A DNA stretch of 64,000 bases from Paralcaligenes ureilyticus (GCF_004346225.1 NZ_SMAJ01000003.1:372001-436000), one strand, 5' to 3'; positions 10,141 through 19,341 are shown, counted from the first letter of the stretch. Notes: generated by a model not told the origin, from the letters alone. A program made the numbers and translations.

Positions 10141-10719
10141 TTAAAAATGCATCCAGGCCGCAAACCCGAGGGCCACGCCGGCCGCGGCCACGCCATACGA
10201 TCCCCACTGCATCCATTTTTTTCGGGTCAGCAGCGTGATTGCGGCCAGCGCAATGGCAATCTGCAGCGCCACCATGGCTTGTGCCCATCGATGGTGTTGA
10301 TGCATAAGGGCTTCGGACGCCTCGTCCCATTTACGGGATTGTGCTTCGAGCTTTTCGGCTTCTTTTTTGATGGCTTCCTTTTCGGCGCTGTAGCGGGCTG
10401 CATTGGCTTTGTATTTGCCGGCGTCCAGGCCGGGTAAATCCATGGCCAGTTCGGCCAGGTTTTGCCTGTTGGATTTGGCCTGATAATAATTCCATTGGTC
10501 GCCTGCCTCTGTTTTTACGATGGCCGCGTTGTTTTTACTCATGGCTGCTTCATTTTGCGTCGAGCCCACCTGGTAGCTGAACAGGGCGCCTACGGTAGCA
10601 AAGAGTGCCGTCATGACGGCGAGGCGGCTCCCAAATTTGTCGCTGTGTTCGTGGTTGCTTTCACCGACTCGCTCGAGGTGCTCGTCGTGGAGTCCTTTTA
10701 CTTCGAATTCTTCAGCCAT
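10141..10719 (-). CDS. DUF4337 family membrane protein
   Basis: The 192-residue protein resembles the DUF4337 family, whose function is unknown. It has a charged His/Glu-rich N-terminus, one transmembrane helix at about 35-55 (SRLAVMTALFATVGALFSYQ), a long Lys/Glu-rich helical stretch with coiled-coil character (about 90-140), and two hydrophobic helices at the C-terminus. The start at 10719 (MAEEFEVKGL) is preferred over the one four codons upstream because it gives the usual family N-terminus. It converges on the GGDEF-EAL gene with a REP between the two stop codons. Nothing in the neighbourhood suggests a specific role. Confidence 0.7.
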   Translation of the reverse strand: MAEEFEVKGLHDEHLERVGESNHEHSDKFGSRLAVMTALFATVGALFSYQVGSTQNEAAMSKNNAAIVKTEAGDQWNYYQAKSNRQNLAELAMDLPGLDAGKYKANAARYSAEKEAIKKEAEKLEAQSRKWDEASEALMHQHHRWAQAMVALQIAIALAAITLLTRKKWMQWGSYGVAAAGVALGFAAWMHF

Positions 10720-10905
10720 GATTGCACGCAATTGTTTAAACTGGATTAAGAAAGGGGCCAGACGATGAACGGAATTTTACCTGTTAACAATGGGAGAGCT
10801 GATAGTTCGTCCGGGCAATACGTTCTTTTTTGTTACTTGTTGTATTCTGAGTCAACTGCAACGTGGCACAGGCGTACCGCAAACGTAGCGCAGATGTAAC
10901 GTAGG

Positions 10906-10932
10906 TGTAGCGGCAGCCCTTGTGGCTGCCAT
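10906..10932 (+). repeat. REP copy D (single)
   Basis: A single plus-strand REP (GTAG head, stem GGCAGCC/GGCTGCC) lies 84 bp before the aldolase gene. The bases just upstream (10871-10905) look like degenerate reiterations of the GTAGCG head. The gap 10720-11016 shows no gene. Confidence 0.8.
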
Positions 10933-11016
10933 TGATTATTAACTGCGCGAACCTGACAAAGCGCGCGGTTTGCTTTGGAAGTGGAATCAGAAATAAATTT
11001 CAGGGGTGTACTGGCA

Positions 11017-11802
11017 ATGAGAGCGAACAAATTAAGGCAAGTGATCAAGGATCGAAACCATGCGTCCAATGCGTGGCTGTCGGTTCCTTCATCGTATAGC
11101 GCAGAACTCGTCGCGCATTGCGGGTTCGATGCTGTGACGGTCGATCTTCAGCATGGCATGATTGATTTCGGCCAGGCGCTGACGATGCTTCAGGCGATCT
11201 CCAGCACACAGGCTGTGCCTCTGGTCCGGCCAGAGAGCTCCGATCCGGTTCAAATCATGCGTTTGCTCGATGCCGGCGCCTATGGCGTAATTTGCCCTCA
11301 GGTTGACGATGCCGCTATCGCTCGCGCAGTGGTAGGTGCATGCAAATATCCGCCGGCGGGGGACCGCTCGTTTGGGCCTTCGCGCGGCTTGCTGTATGGT
11401 GGCCCCGATTATTTTTCGCACGCCAATAATGAGGTCCTGGTGTTTGTCATGATCGAGTCGAAAAAAGCGGTGCGCAACCTTGACAGCATTCTTGCCGTGC
11501 CGGGCATTGACGGCATATTGATAGGCCCGAATGATTTGAGCCTGACTTACGGTGGCACGCCCGGGTCGGAGCCGGAGGGGGAGGCGGCCGACGCCATCGA
11601 GTTCGTTCGCTCACAAGCGGCGGGGCGCCAGTTGTTGACAGGAATATTTTGCGCCGATGGTGCAATGGCCCGCAGGCGTATCGATCAGGGGTTTCAGTTG
11701 GTCACTCCGGGCAACGACGCGGCCATTTTAAAGAATGGCTGTTTGCAGCAGTTGTCCCATCTTGCGGGTACGGCCGTTAGTAACCAAAGCGGCGGCTATT
11801 GA
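11017..11802 (+). CDS. HpcH/HpaI family aldolase
   Basis: Members of this family are metal-dependent class II aldolases that cleave or form 4-hydroxy-2-oxo acids, releasing pyruvate or a related 2-oxo acid. The 261-residue TIM-barrel shows the family landmarks: the loop VDLQHG near the N-terminus, LVRPESSDP, MIESKKAV with the metal-binding Glu, and GILIGPNDLSLTYG. The start at 11017 follows GGGG at 11003-11006; an earlier in-frame Met would add an unconserved 14-residue extension. It is the first gene of an operon with a DUF1537 kinase (2-bp gap) and a hydroxypyruvate-isomerase-like protein, so its substrate is probably a short sugar acid. The precise substrate is not deducible. Confidence 0.82.
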   Translation: MRANKLRQVIKDRNHASNAWLSVPSSYSAELVAHCGFDAVTVDLQHGMIDFGQALTMLQAISSTQAVPLVRPESSDPVQIMRLLDAGAYGVICPQVDDAAIARAVVGACKYPPAGDRSFGPSRGLLYGGPDYFSHANNEVLVFVMIESKKAVRNLDSILAVPGIDGILIGPNDLSLTYGGTPGSEPEGEAADAIEFVRSQAAGRQLLTGIFCADGAMARRRIDQGFQLVTPGNDAAILKNGCLQQLSHLAGTAVSNQSGGY

Positions 11803-11804
11803 GC

Positions 11805-13082
11805 ATGGCTCTCGAACTGGGTTGTATTGCCGACGACTTTACCGGCGCAACGGATTTAGCCAATAATCTGGTGCGCGCCGGCATGACCACGGTGCAGACA
11901 ATAGGCGTGCCCGTCGATAGCATCGATACCGATGCTCAAGCCTTGGTCGTGTCCCTGAAGTCCCGGTCCATTCCCGCAAGCGATGCCGTCGCCCAGTCCG
12001 TGGCGGCTGCCCGCTGGTTGTTGAAACAAGGGGCAAGCCAGCTGTATTTCAAATATTGCTCTACCTTCGACAGCACTTCGGCGGGCAATATCGGCCCCGT
12101 CACCGACGCTTTGATGGATCTGACCGGCTGCGACTTTACCGTCGCGTGTCCAGCGTTTCCGGATAACGGACGCACAGTATTCAAGGGTTATTTGTTTGCC
12201 GGCGACGTGTTGCTCAATGAATCGGGTATGCAGCATCATCCCATCACGCCCATGACGGATCCCAATCTGGTGCGTGTACTGCAAGCTCAAACTCGGCGCA
12301 AGGTGGGTCTCATCGATTACTCCGTCGTGGCCGATGGGGTGCGTGCCATTCATGAGCGCGTGGACGCGTTGAAGCGGGACGGAGTTTCCATTGCAATTCT
12401 CGACGCCATATCCAATGACGATTTGCTGACATTGGGCCGCGCCCTGCATTCGTGGCCTTTGCTGACAGCCGGTTCGGGCCTGGCAATAGGCCTGCCTTCG
12501 AATTGGGGGCTTCGACCCTCGGCGCAGGCTGCCCAGCTTGAAGCGTCTTGGGGCCGGGCTGCCATTATTTGCGGCAGTTGCTCAAGTACTACCCGTTCGC
12601 AGGTGGATTATTTTCTGAAACGCGGCGGGCAGGCCCTGGCGCTCGATCCGCTGCGCCTGCTCGATGGTGGGGATCTGGTTCAGGCCGCCTTGGAGTGGGT
12701 CAAAAGCCAAAGCCCCGAACGCTCCGTATTGATCTACACCACGGCCACGCCCGAGGCGATCAAACACACACGGGCGCGCGCCGCCGCGGTAAACGGCGAG
12801 ATGGACATCAGCGGGCAATTGGAACAAGTCCTGGCCCGCATTGCGCACGAGCTGCTGGCAGTGGGGGTAGGCCGCTTGCTGGTGGCTGGTGGCGAAACCT
12901 CGGGCGCGGTCGTCCAGGCTCTGGGTATTGCGCAGTTGCGCATCGGCCCCCAGATCGACCCCGGAGTGCCCTGGTGTACAGCCTGGGTGCCTGCCTTGTC
13001 CAGGCGGATTCACCTATCGCTTAAATCAGGCAATTTCGGTTCGGTGGATTTCTTCCACAAAGCCTTTGCGCTGATCGATTAA
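11805..13082 (+). CDS. otnK: Four-carbon acid sugar kinase (DUF1537 family, OtnK-like)
   Basis: DUF1537 proteins phosphorylate four-carbon sugar acids such as 3-oxo-tetronate or threonate. The 425-residue protein begins LGCIADDFTGATDLANNL, the typical DDxTGA N-terminal motif for acid-sugar binding. It ends with an ATP-binding C-terminal domain containing LLVAGGETSGAVVQALG and FGSVDFF, which are characteristic of the family. The ATG at 11805 lies 2 bp after the aldolase stop; a TTG two codons upstream would overlap that stop and is less likely. Co-transcription with an OtnI-like isomerase supports sugar-acid catabolism. The OtnC-type decarboxylase and LtnD dehydrogenase that usually accompany it are absent, and a HpaI-type aldolase is present instead. 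Confidence 0.85.
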   Translation: MALELGCIADDFTGATDLANNLVRAGMTTVQTIGVPVDSIDTDAQALVVSLKSRSIPASDAVAQSVAAARWLLKQGASQLYFKYCSTFDSTSAGNIGPVTDALMDLTGCDFTVACPAFPDNGRTVFKGYLFAGDVLLNESGMQHHPITPMTDPNLVRVLQAQTRRKVGLIDYSVVADGVRAIHERVDALKRDGVSIAILDAISNDDLLTLGRALHSWPLLTAGSGLAIGLPSNWGLRPSAQAAQLEASWGRAAIICGSCSSTTRSQVDYFLKRGGQALALDPLRLLDGGDLVQAALEWVKSQSPERSVLIYTTATPEAIKHTRARAAAVNGEMDISGQLEQVLARIAHELLAVGVGRLLVAGGETSGAVVQALGIAQLRIGPQIDPGVPWCTAWVPALSRRIHLSLKSGNFGSVDFFHKAFALID

Positions 13083-13109
13083 TCAACCCATTTCACAAAG
13101 GCGCTTGTC

Positions 13110-13898
13110 ATGCTTCGCTTTGCCGCAAACCTTAGCACCATGTACAACGAGTTCGATTTCCTCGATCGTTTCGGCGCTGCCGCGCACGACGGCTTCAAGG
13201 CGGTCGAGTTTTTATTTCCCTATGCCTATGAAGCCGGCGAGATCAAAAAACGTCTGGTTGATTGCGGCCTTGATCTGGTGCTTTTCAATGCGGTGCCGGG
13301 GAATTGGGATGCGGGTGAGCGCGGGCTGGCCTGCCTGCCCGGCAGGCGGCAAGAATGCCTGGACGGTATGCGGCGGGCGCTGGATTATGCCGGCGTGCTG
13401 GGCACGCGCCAAGTGCACCTGATGGCGGGGCTGGCGCCGCAAGGCGTGGCCCGTATGGCCTTGCAGGATCAGTATCTGGACACGGTGCGCCGTGCGGCCG
13501 AATTGGCGGCGCCCGCGGGCGTCGATGTGCTGCTCGAACCCATCAATACCATCGGTATGCCGGGGTATTTCCTGAACACCCAGAAGCAGGCTCATGACGT
13601 GGTGCTTGCGTTGGGCTTGCCTAACGTCAAGGTGCAGATGGATTTGTACCATTGTCAGATTGTCGAAGGCGATGTGTCGCGCAAGCTGCGTACCTATTGG
13701 CCTACCGGGCGGGTAGGACATTTGCAGATTGCCGGCAACCCGGATCGCCACGAGCCCGACACGGGCGAGCTATCGTATCCTTACATCTTTTCAGTATTGG
13801 AAGAACTGGGCTATGACGGGTGGATCGGTTGTGAATATTTTCCGGCGGCCCAGACTCGTGATAACCTAGCCTGGATCAGGCCCTATCTGACTGCCTGA
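13110..13898 (+). CDS. Hydroxypyruvate isomerase / 2-oxo-tetronate isomerase (Hyi/OtnI family)
   Basis: Hyi-family proteins are cytoplasmic TIM-barrel isomerases (AP-endonuclease-2-like fold). They convert hydroxypyruvate to tartronate semialdehyde, or 2-oxo-tetronate to 3-oxo-tetronate. The 262-residue product starts [20 protein letters not shown] and has [26 protein letters not shown] (metal-binding Glu), [10 protein letters not shown] and WIGCEYFPA, all typical landmarks. It lies 27 bp after the kinase gene in the same direction. Together with that kinase it fits the OtnI-OtnK pair of tetronate catabolism. Family assignment is firm; choosing between hydroxypyruvate and oxo-tetronate as substrate is inference. 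Confidence 0.85.
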   Translation: MLRFAANLSTMYNEFDFLDRFGAAAHDGFKAVEFLFPYAYEAGEIKKRLVDCGLDLVLFNAVPGNWDAGERGLACLPGRRQECLDGMRRALDYAGVLGTRQVHLMAGLAPQGVARMALQDQYLDTVRRAAELAAPAGVDVLLEPINTIGMPGYFLNTQKQAHDVVLALGLPNVKVQMDLYHCQIVEGDVSRKLRTYWPTGRVGHLQIAGNPDRHEPDTGELSYPYIFSVLEELGYDGWIGCEYFPAAQTRDNLAWIRPYLTA

Positions 13899-13915
13899 AA
13901 ACAGGTGCTGTATCC

Positions 13916-14572
13916 ATGCACACTATTCACCGGTTTGTTCGGACCCGGCCACGCCTGGCGGGCTCTGTGGTTGCAGGAATCTGCGCAGGCGCGGCGCTTC
14001 CGGCGCGCCTGGATCCCATTATGAGGGCGTTGCTGGGCTGGAACGTGACAATATGGCTGTATCTTGTGTTGATCAGTTGGCTGATGCTGCACGCAAGCCA
14101 GCAAAGAGTGCGCGAAATTGCCGAGCAGGAAGACGAGGGTGCGGTAGCCGTCTTGGTAGTGATGTCGCTTGCGGCCGTGGCCAGCGTGGCGGCGATCATC
14201 CTGGAACTGTCTACGGTAAAGACGTTGGCGCTTCATGGCCGGCTGGCCCATTATGCCTTGACGGGCTCTACCGTATTGGGCTCATGGTGCCTGCTGGGCA
14301 CTATTTTCACCTTTCATTATGCTCGGGCGTTTTATAGCTCGGGTCATGAGCAGCCGGCGCTCTGTTTTCCCGATAAAGAAAAAAATCCGAATTACTGGGA
14401 CTTTCTCTACTTTTCATTTACGATCGCCGTCGCGGCGCAGACGTCGGACGTGCTGGTGATGACGCGATCATTGCGCAAGACGGTGTTGGCTCAATCTGTG
14501 CTCAGTTTTTTGTTCAACGCGGCGATCCTCGGCCTGTCCATTAACATTGCCGCGGGTGTCGTGGGAGGCTAA
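13916..14572 (+). CDS. DUF1345 integral membrane protein
   Basis: The 218-residue protein is very hydrophobic and appears to have five or so transmembrane helices. It matches the DUF1345 family through features such as [20 protein letters not shown] and the basic segment [18 protein letters not shown] before the last helix, a layout that recalls ion-channel pore regions. No function is established for the family. It starts 17 bp after the isomerase and could be read through from that operon, but its role need not be connected. Confidence 0.75.
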   Translation: MHTIHRFVRTRPRLAGSVVAGICAGAALPARLDPIMRALLGWNVTIWLYLVLISWLMLHASQQRVREIAEQEDEGAVAVLVVMSLAAVASVAAIILELSTVKTLALHGRLAHYALTGSTVLGSWCLLGTIFTFHYARAFYSSGHEQPALCFPDKEKNPNYWDFLYFSFTIAVAAQTSDVLVMTRSLRKTVLAQSVLSFLFNAAILGLSINIAAGVVGG

Positions 14573-14675
14573 GCGCTGAAAGGTCAGGCTTGCCCGGGCG
14601 CCGAGGTCGCGTCGGGCGGGTTATGGGATACAGTACCGTGCGGGAGTACCCCGCCCTGGTAGCGCGGAGGATGTT

Positions 14676-16682
14676 GTGGGATCGTATTTGCAGGCGCTGA
14701 TCGATTATTTTTCAATCCATCCGTATCTGGCCATGGCTGGCGTTTTTGCTGCATCGGCGCTTGAGGCGGTCGCAGTTATTGGCACCTTTATCCCCGGCAG
14801 CTCAATCGTATTCGCGGGTGGCGTACTCATAGGCCTTAACGCGCTCGATCTATGGTGGACGACGGCCCTTGCCATAGTGGGCGCAATCCTGGGCGACGGG
14901 TTAAGTTATTGGGTGGGCCACCATTACCGCGAGTCGATACGCACGGTCTGGCCTATCAAGAATCACCCTGAATTGTTTGTCCGCGGCCAGGAGTATTTCT
15001 CCAAAAATGGTGGCAAAAGCGTTTTCTTCGGCCGTTTTCTGGGACCCGTGCGCGCCATTGTGCCGGTGACGGCAGGCATGGCCGGCATGTCTGTGCCCCA
15101 TTTTTTTCTCATGAATGTGTTGTCGGCCGTGGTCTGGGCGGTTGCCCATATCATTCCGGGCGTACTGTTTGGCGCATCGCTGCAAATTGCGGGGGCAGTG
15201 AGCTCTCGTCTGCTTATCCTGCTGCTTATTATTGCGGTATTTTTGTGGGTGGTGGTCAAGTGCGCGAAGTTCGCGCACACCTACGGCTGGACGCGCGTCA
15301 AGTCCTTGCGTGATCGCATGGTGTCATATGCTCGCGGTAAAACAGGGGTTGTTTCGCGTATTACCTTGTCCTTGTTTGATCCGGCCAAAGCCGAGTCTCA
15401 GGCTTTGCTTTTTGCGGCTTTTCTGTTGATTGGCGGTAGCTGGCTGTTTTTGGGCATAGTGAAGGGCATCATTTCCAGCGACGCGCTGGTCCAGTTCGAT
15501 CAAGCCATTTATATTTTCCTGCAAGAGCTGCGCACGCGATGGGGAGACAGCTTCATGGTGGGCGTTGCCGAAGTGGGCGGCCCCGTCGGAACGGCGCTGC
15601 TGGTGCTCGTGGTGTCTTTGCTTTTTGCGTTCAAACGCCGTTGGCGCACGCTGGCTTACTGGGTGGCGGCGGCCGGCTTCGCCGAGGTTCTTGTCTGGAC
15701 GCTGAAATATACGCTGAACCGCGTCAGCCCAACGAATATTTATACCGGTGTCGATCAATTTTCCTTTCCAGGCGCGCACACCACATTGAGTATCGTGATG
15801 TACGGCTTTCTGGCATTTTTGATGGGGCGTGGAAAATCCGACAAGAAAAAAATCCTGATTACCTTGTTGGTTACGATATTGATTGCGTTGGTTGAGTTCT
15901 CCCGGCTGTATCTGGGGGTGCGCTGGTTCTCCAATGTGTTGGGAAGTCTGAGCCTGGGTTTGATCTGGTTGGCGTTGCTCAGTATTGCCTACATTCATCA
16001 TTTGCCCATCGAGCGTTTTCGCACGTGGCCGTTTTCGCTGGCGATCGTACTGGTGCTGGGGTTGTCGGGCAGCTTTTATATTGGACCGCGGCATCACGCC
16101 GATGTCATGCGCTATGCCTATCGTCCTCAAATGACAACCATGTCGCTTTCGGGCTGGGAGGATGGTGGATGGCTCCAGTTGCCTTTCGCGCGCTCGGAAT
16201 TAAGTGGCGAATTCGAAGAGCCTTTATCGGTTCAGTGGGCGGGGACAGCCGGGCAAATCGGCCGCACGATGATGCGGGCCGGCTGGCAAGCGCCCGAGCC
16301 TTGGGGCTCAAGAGCCACTTTGCTGTGGCTTTTGCCCAATACCTCCATCGCCGAGATCCCGGTATTGCCAAAATTCGACCACGGCCGGGAACAAAAAATC
16401 ACCTTTACCAAAGCTATCGGTTCGCAGGAGCGCATCGTGCTTCGGCTCTGGCGGTTTCATTATCAGATAGAGACCGCAGGGGGAGGCGCTACGCAACCGC
16501 TCTGGAGCGGCATGGTCACGATTGAGCATCTGCAGCATCCATTGGGCCTGGTCACCATTGCAAGAACCCAGGCCGATTTCACCCGGCCGCAGCAGCTTCT
16601 GGTGCAGGATTTGCAGGGGCAGCCTGTGTCGGTAGTCGAGCGTGCCCGCCGGGGCATTAACGTTTTGTTGGTTTGGCGGTAA
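14676..16682 (+). CDS. DedA - PAP2-like - LssY C-terminal fusion membrane protein
   Basis: This 668-residue inner-membrane protein joins an N-terminal DedA (VTT/SNARE-associated) domain (about 1-190), a central PAP2-like membrane domain (about 265-440) and a C-terminal LssY-type domain (about 490-665). The GTG start at 14676 follows GGAGG at 14666-14670. DedA proteins move lipid carriers across membranes; PAP2 enzymes remove phosphate from lipids. Here the PAP2 motifs are altered: the usual RP of motif 1 reads SP (NRVSP), PSGH reads PGAH, and the SRxxxxxHxxxD of motif 3 reads SRLYLGVRWFSNV, so the nucleophilic His is Arg and the Asp is Asn. The phosphatase domain is therefore probably inactive. 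Confidence 0.85.
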   Translation: MGSYLQALIDYFSIHPYLAMAGVFAASALEAVAVIGTFIPGSSIVFAGGVLIGLNALDLWWTTALAIVGAILGDGLSYWVGHHYRESIRTVWPIKNHPELFVRGQEYFSKNGGKSVFFGRFLGPVRAIVPVTAGMAGMSVPHFFLMNVLSAVVWAVAHIIPGVLFGASLQIAGAVSSRLLILLLIIAVFLWVVVKCAKFAHTYGWTRVKSLRDRMVSYARGKTGVVSRITLSLFDPAKAESQALLFAAFLLIGGSWLFLGIVKGIISSDALVQFDQAIYIFLQELRTRWGDSFMVGVAEVGGPVGTALLVLVVSLLFAFKRRWRTLAYWVAAAGFAEVLVWTLKYTLNRVSPTNIYTGVDQFSFPGAHTTLSIVMYGFLAFLMGRGKSDKKKILITLLVTILIALVEFSRLYLGVRWFSNVLGSLSLGLIWLALLSIAYIHHLPIERFRTWPFSLAIVLVLGLSGSFYIGPRHHADVMRYAYRPQMTTMSLSGWEDGGWLQLPFARSELSGEFEEPLSVQWAGTAGQIGRTMMRAGWQAPEPWGSRATLLWLLPNTSIAEIPVLPKFDHGREQKITFTKAIGSQERIVLRLWRFHYQIETAGGGATQPLWSGMVTIEHLQHPLGLVTIARTQADFTRPQQLLVQDLQGQPVSVVERARRGINVLLVWR

Positions 16683-16708
16683 TGGCACCCACAAGGGGTG
16701 CCGCTACA
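16682..16708 (-). repeat. REP copy E (single)
   Basis: A single minus-strand REP (stem GGCACCC/GGGTGCC, loop CTTGT) begins on the last base of the stop codon of the DedA fusion gene and ends six bases before the stop codon of the convergent Lrp-type gene. It fills the convergent gap and could act as a terminator-like structure. Confidence 0.85.
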
Positions 16709-16713
16709 AATCG

Positions 16714-17139
16714 TCACGACAAGCGGTAGGTCTGCAGATGAAAACTGGTTTCGGTATTGCTGATGCCGCGAATCAGGCGGATGCGTTCCAGCACTTGAGA
16801 CAGTTCGGAGAGATTTTGCGCGCGCAATTCAGCCAATAGATCCCAGCGGCCGTTAGTGTCGTGCAGTACGGCGACTCCGGGCTCGCCCATCAGGCTGGCA
16901 ATCACCAGCCGGGTTTCGTTGCCTTCGATGGCAATACTCATCCATGCGCGAATTTCATTGGGTTGCACGTCGGGTCGCAGGCGCACGGTGTAGCCCACGA
17001 TAATGCCGGCATCTTCAAGCTTGGCAATGCGGTTGGTAATCGTGCCGCGCGATACGCCCAATTTTTTAGCCAGAGTGGCCACGTTGATACGTGCGTTTTT
17101 ACGCAAATATGAAATAAGAGCCTGATCGGTCGCGTCCAT
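16714..17139 (-). CDS. Lrp/AsnC family transcriptional regulator
   Basis: The 141-residue protein has an N-terminal helix-turn-helix (ATLAKKLGVSRGTITNRIAKLEDAGII) joined to a RAM/AsnC ligand-binding domain, as in Lrp/AsnC regulators that respond to amino acids. The start at 17139 (MDATDQALISYL) gives the standard family N-terminus; 25 upstream in-frame codons are AT-rich promoter DNA and do not look like protein. It is divergently transcribed from ornithine cyclodeaminase and arginase across a 160-bp AT-rich region, so arginine- or ornithine-responsive control of that operon is the likely job. That link is an inference from arrangement. Confidence 0.88.
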   Translation of the reverse strand: MDATDQALISYLRKNARINVATLAKKLGVSRGTITNRIAKLEDAGIIVGYTVRLRPDVQPNEIRAWMSIAIEGNETRLVIASLMGEPGVAVLHDTNGRWDLLAELRAQNLSELSQVLERIRLIRGISNTETSFHLQTYRLS

Positions 17140-17299
17140 ATAGCCATATTGCCATAAATTATTGACTAAATGGTAAAAAATTGCTGAAAAGATAGCATTA
17201 TTGACGATATACATTGAGTCGTGTGTACGTCAAACTCACAGTGCCATTTGTTCAACGCCGTTGCCGGCGGATCTGATTTTTCTTGCCAGGAGGCAGCCT
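17140..17299. promoter_or_regulatory. Divergent AT-rich control region of the Lrp-type regulator and the ocd-arginase operon
   Basis: The 160-bp region between the two divergent genes contains a strongly AT-rich stretch (about 17141-17215), in contrast to the GC-rich genes around it. TTATTGAC occurs twice (near 17158 and 17198). Lrp-family proteins usually bind such degenerate AT-rich sites as multimers. No precise promoter hexamers are assigned. Confidence 0.45.
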
Positions 17300-18418
17300 A
17301 TGACTTATCGACTCAACCCCCGAGCGGCCGTATCCGTCAAAACGCGGTTTTTGAATTGCCGCGATATTGCAGCCATTGTGCACAAGCAGGGCCTGGAGTT
17401 TTGTTTTGCGCAATTACTTCAATACCTGCGCGCCGATTATTTGCGTTGGGGCGCTTTCGACAAATCGGCACGTATCGCAAAGTATTCTCGGCTGGGCGTG
17501 ATTGAGCTTATGCCGATCGCCGACGATAAGACCTATGGTTTTAAATGCGTCAACGGCCATCCCGGCAATACCGCTCTTGGTTTGCCGACGGTGATGGCTT
17601 TTGGGGCATTGGCCGATGTAGATAGCGGAGCGGTCGAGTTGATCAGCGAACTGACGCTGACGACGGCGTTGCGCACGGCGGCAACCTCGGCCATGTTCGG
17701 CCGGGAGCTGGCCCGGCCCGACAGTCGGTGCATGGCGCTGATCGGCAACGGTGCGCAGGCTGAATTCCAGGCGCTGGCATTTCATTATTTGTTGGGCATA
17801 AATGAATTTCGCCTCTTTGATGTCGATGTCCGGGCAACCGAGAAACTCGTGCGCAATTTGCATGGTGACGGGCTGATGCTTTCGGTTTGCGACAGTGTTG
17901 CCCAGGCTGTTCACGGTGCCGATATCGTTACTACCGTTACCGCCAACCGCGCTCATGCGAGCGTTTTGACGGCAGAGATGATCGAGCCCGGTATGCATAT
18001 CAATGCCGTTGGGGGCGATTGTCCGGGCAAGACCGAGCTCGACCCTGCCGTGTTGGCGCTCGGTCCGGTTTTTGTCGAGTACGAACCGCAAACACGTGTC
18101 GAAGGTGAGTTGCAGCGCATGCCGGCCGATTTTCCGGTTACCGAGTTCTGGCAGGTGCTTCAAGGCACTATGCCGGGCCGTACCCGTCCCGGTCAGATTA
18201 CTGTATTTGATTCAGTTGGCTTTGCGCTTGAAGATTTTTCGGCATTACGTTTTGTGCGCGATATGGCGTATAAACTCGATATTGGCGAATTCATCGAGAT
18301 TGTGCCCGATTTGAGCGACCCCAAAAATTTGTTTGGCATGATTCGCCCGGGTGTTGCTCCGGTTGTGAACCCACTGGCCGGGTCTGCGCAACCCCAGATG
18401 GAAGAGGAATTGGGTTAA
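17300..18418 (+). CDS. ocd: Ornithine cyclodeaminase
   Basis: Ornithine cyclodeaminase converts L-ornithine to L-proline and ammonia with NAD as a catalytic cofactor. The 372-residue protein belongs to the OCD/mu-crystallin family. It shows an N-terminal substrate domain, the Rossmann-type motif GNGAQAEFQALAF, the loop NAVGGDCPGKTELDP typical of true OCDs, and a long C-terminal tail (DLSDPKNLFGMI) seen in bacterial OCDs. The ATG at 17300 has an excellent ribosome-binding site AGGAGG at 17288-17293. Its stop codon overlaps the arginase start by one base (TAATG), so arginine is expected to flow to ornithine and then proline through co-made enzymes. Confidence 0.9.
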   Translation: MTYRLNPRAAVSVKTRFLNCRDIAAIVHKQGLEFCFAQLLQYLRADYLRWGAFDKSARIAKYSRLGVIELMPIADDKTYGFKCVNGHPGNTALGLPTVMAFGALADVDSGAVELISELTLTTALRTAATSAMFGRELARPDSRCMALIGNGAQAEFQALAFHYLLGINEFRLFDVDVRATEKLVRNLHGDGLMLSVCDSVAQAVHGADIVTTVTANRAHASVLTAEMIEPGMHINAVGGDCPGKTELDPAVLALGPVFVEYEPQTRVEGELQRMPADFPVTEFWQVLQGTMPGRTRPGQITVFDSVGFALEDFSALRFVRDMAYKLDIGEFIEIVPDLSDPKNLFGMIRPGVAPVVNPLAGSAQPQMEEELG

Positions 18419-19341
18419 TGGCGGAAAAGCAGAAGACAGTCAGCCTGATTGGCGCTCCGACCGATGTGGGGGCCAGCCGCCGTGGCTCCAGCATGGGCCC
18501 GGAGGCGTTGCGCGTGGCGGGTATCGCGCAGGCGCTTGGCCGTCTTGGCGTACCGGTGCGAGATTGCGGCAATATCAGCGGCCCGGCCAATCCCTCTCTG
18601 CCCCCGGTCGACGGCTTTCGTCATCTGAATGAGGTCGTGCAATGGAATCACCTGTTGCATGACGCTGTTTATACAGAGCTGTCGAAGGGCCGCTTGCCCT
18701 TGGTTCTGGGCGGAGATCATTGTCTGGGTATCGGTTCAATCAGTGCCGTGGCCCGCCGTTGCCGCGAGCAGGGTCGGTTGTTGAGGGTGCTTTGGCTGGA
18801 TGCGCATGTCGATTTCAATACGGCTGCCATTACGCCGTCCGGGAACGTCCATGGTATGCCGGTTGCCTGCCTGTGCGGCTACGGTCCTGAAAAACTCGTG
18901 CGGATGAGCGGGCATGTTCCCGCTCTGTCGTCCGAGCAGATTCGCCAGGTCGGCGTCCGTAGCGTCGACGAGGGCGAGAAACGATTGGTGCACGAGGCGG
19001 GCATCGAAGTCTTCGATATGCGTGCCGTCGACGAACTGGGTATGCGTCAGGTGATGCGGTCGGCGCTGCGTGATATCGACGATGGGGTGCATTTGCACGT
19101 CAGCTTCGACGTGGACTTCCTGGATCCGGACATCGCTCCCGGCGTGGCAACCACCGTACGTGGCGGGCCTTCTTATCGCGAGGCCCAGTTGTGCATGGAA
19201 ATGCTGGCCGATACGGGCTGCCTGTCTTCGCTGGATATTGTGGAGCTCAATCCCGCGTTTGATGTGCGCAACCAGACCGCCGAGCTTGCCGTCGACCTGA
19301 TTGAAAGCCTGTTTGGCAAAAGCACGTTGATGGGCAGGTGA
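18418..19341 (+). CDS. rocF: Arginase
   Basis: Arginase hydrolyses L-arginine to L-ornithine and urea. The 307-residue ureohydrolase has all the manganese-binding motifs in order: GGDHCLGIGS, DAHVDFN, and SFDVDFLDPDIAPG, followed by the usual C-terminal ELNPAFD. The pattern and length fit arginase rather than agmatinase. It overlaps the ornithine cyclodeaminase stop codon by one base, a sign of translational coupling, and is expected to be controlled together with it by the divergent Lrp-type regulator. A REP pair follows the stop codon. Confidence 0.92.
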   Translation: MAEKQKTVSLIGAPTDVGASRRGSSMGPEALRVAGIAQALGRLGVPVRDCGNISGPANPSLPPVDGFRHLNEVVQWNHLLHDAVYTELSKGRLPLVLGGDHCLGIGSISAVARRCREQGRLLRVLWLDAHVDFNTAAITPSGNVHGMPVACLCGYGPEKLVRMSGHVPALSSEQIRQVGVRSVDEGEKRLVHEAGIEVFDMRAVDELGMRQVMRSALRDIDDGVHLHVSFDVDFLDPDIAPGVATTVRGGPSYREAQLCMEMLADTGCLSSLDIVELNPAFDVRNQTAELAVDLIESLFGKSTLMGR

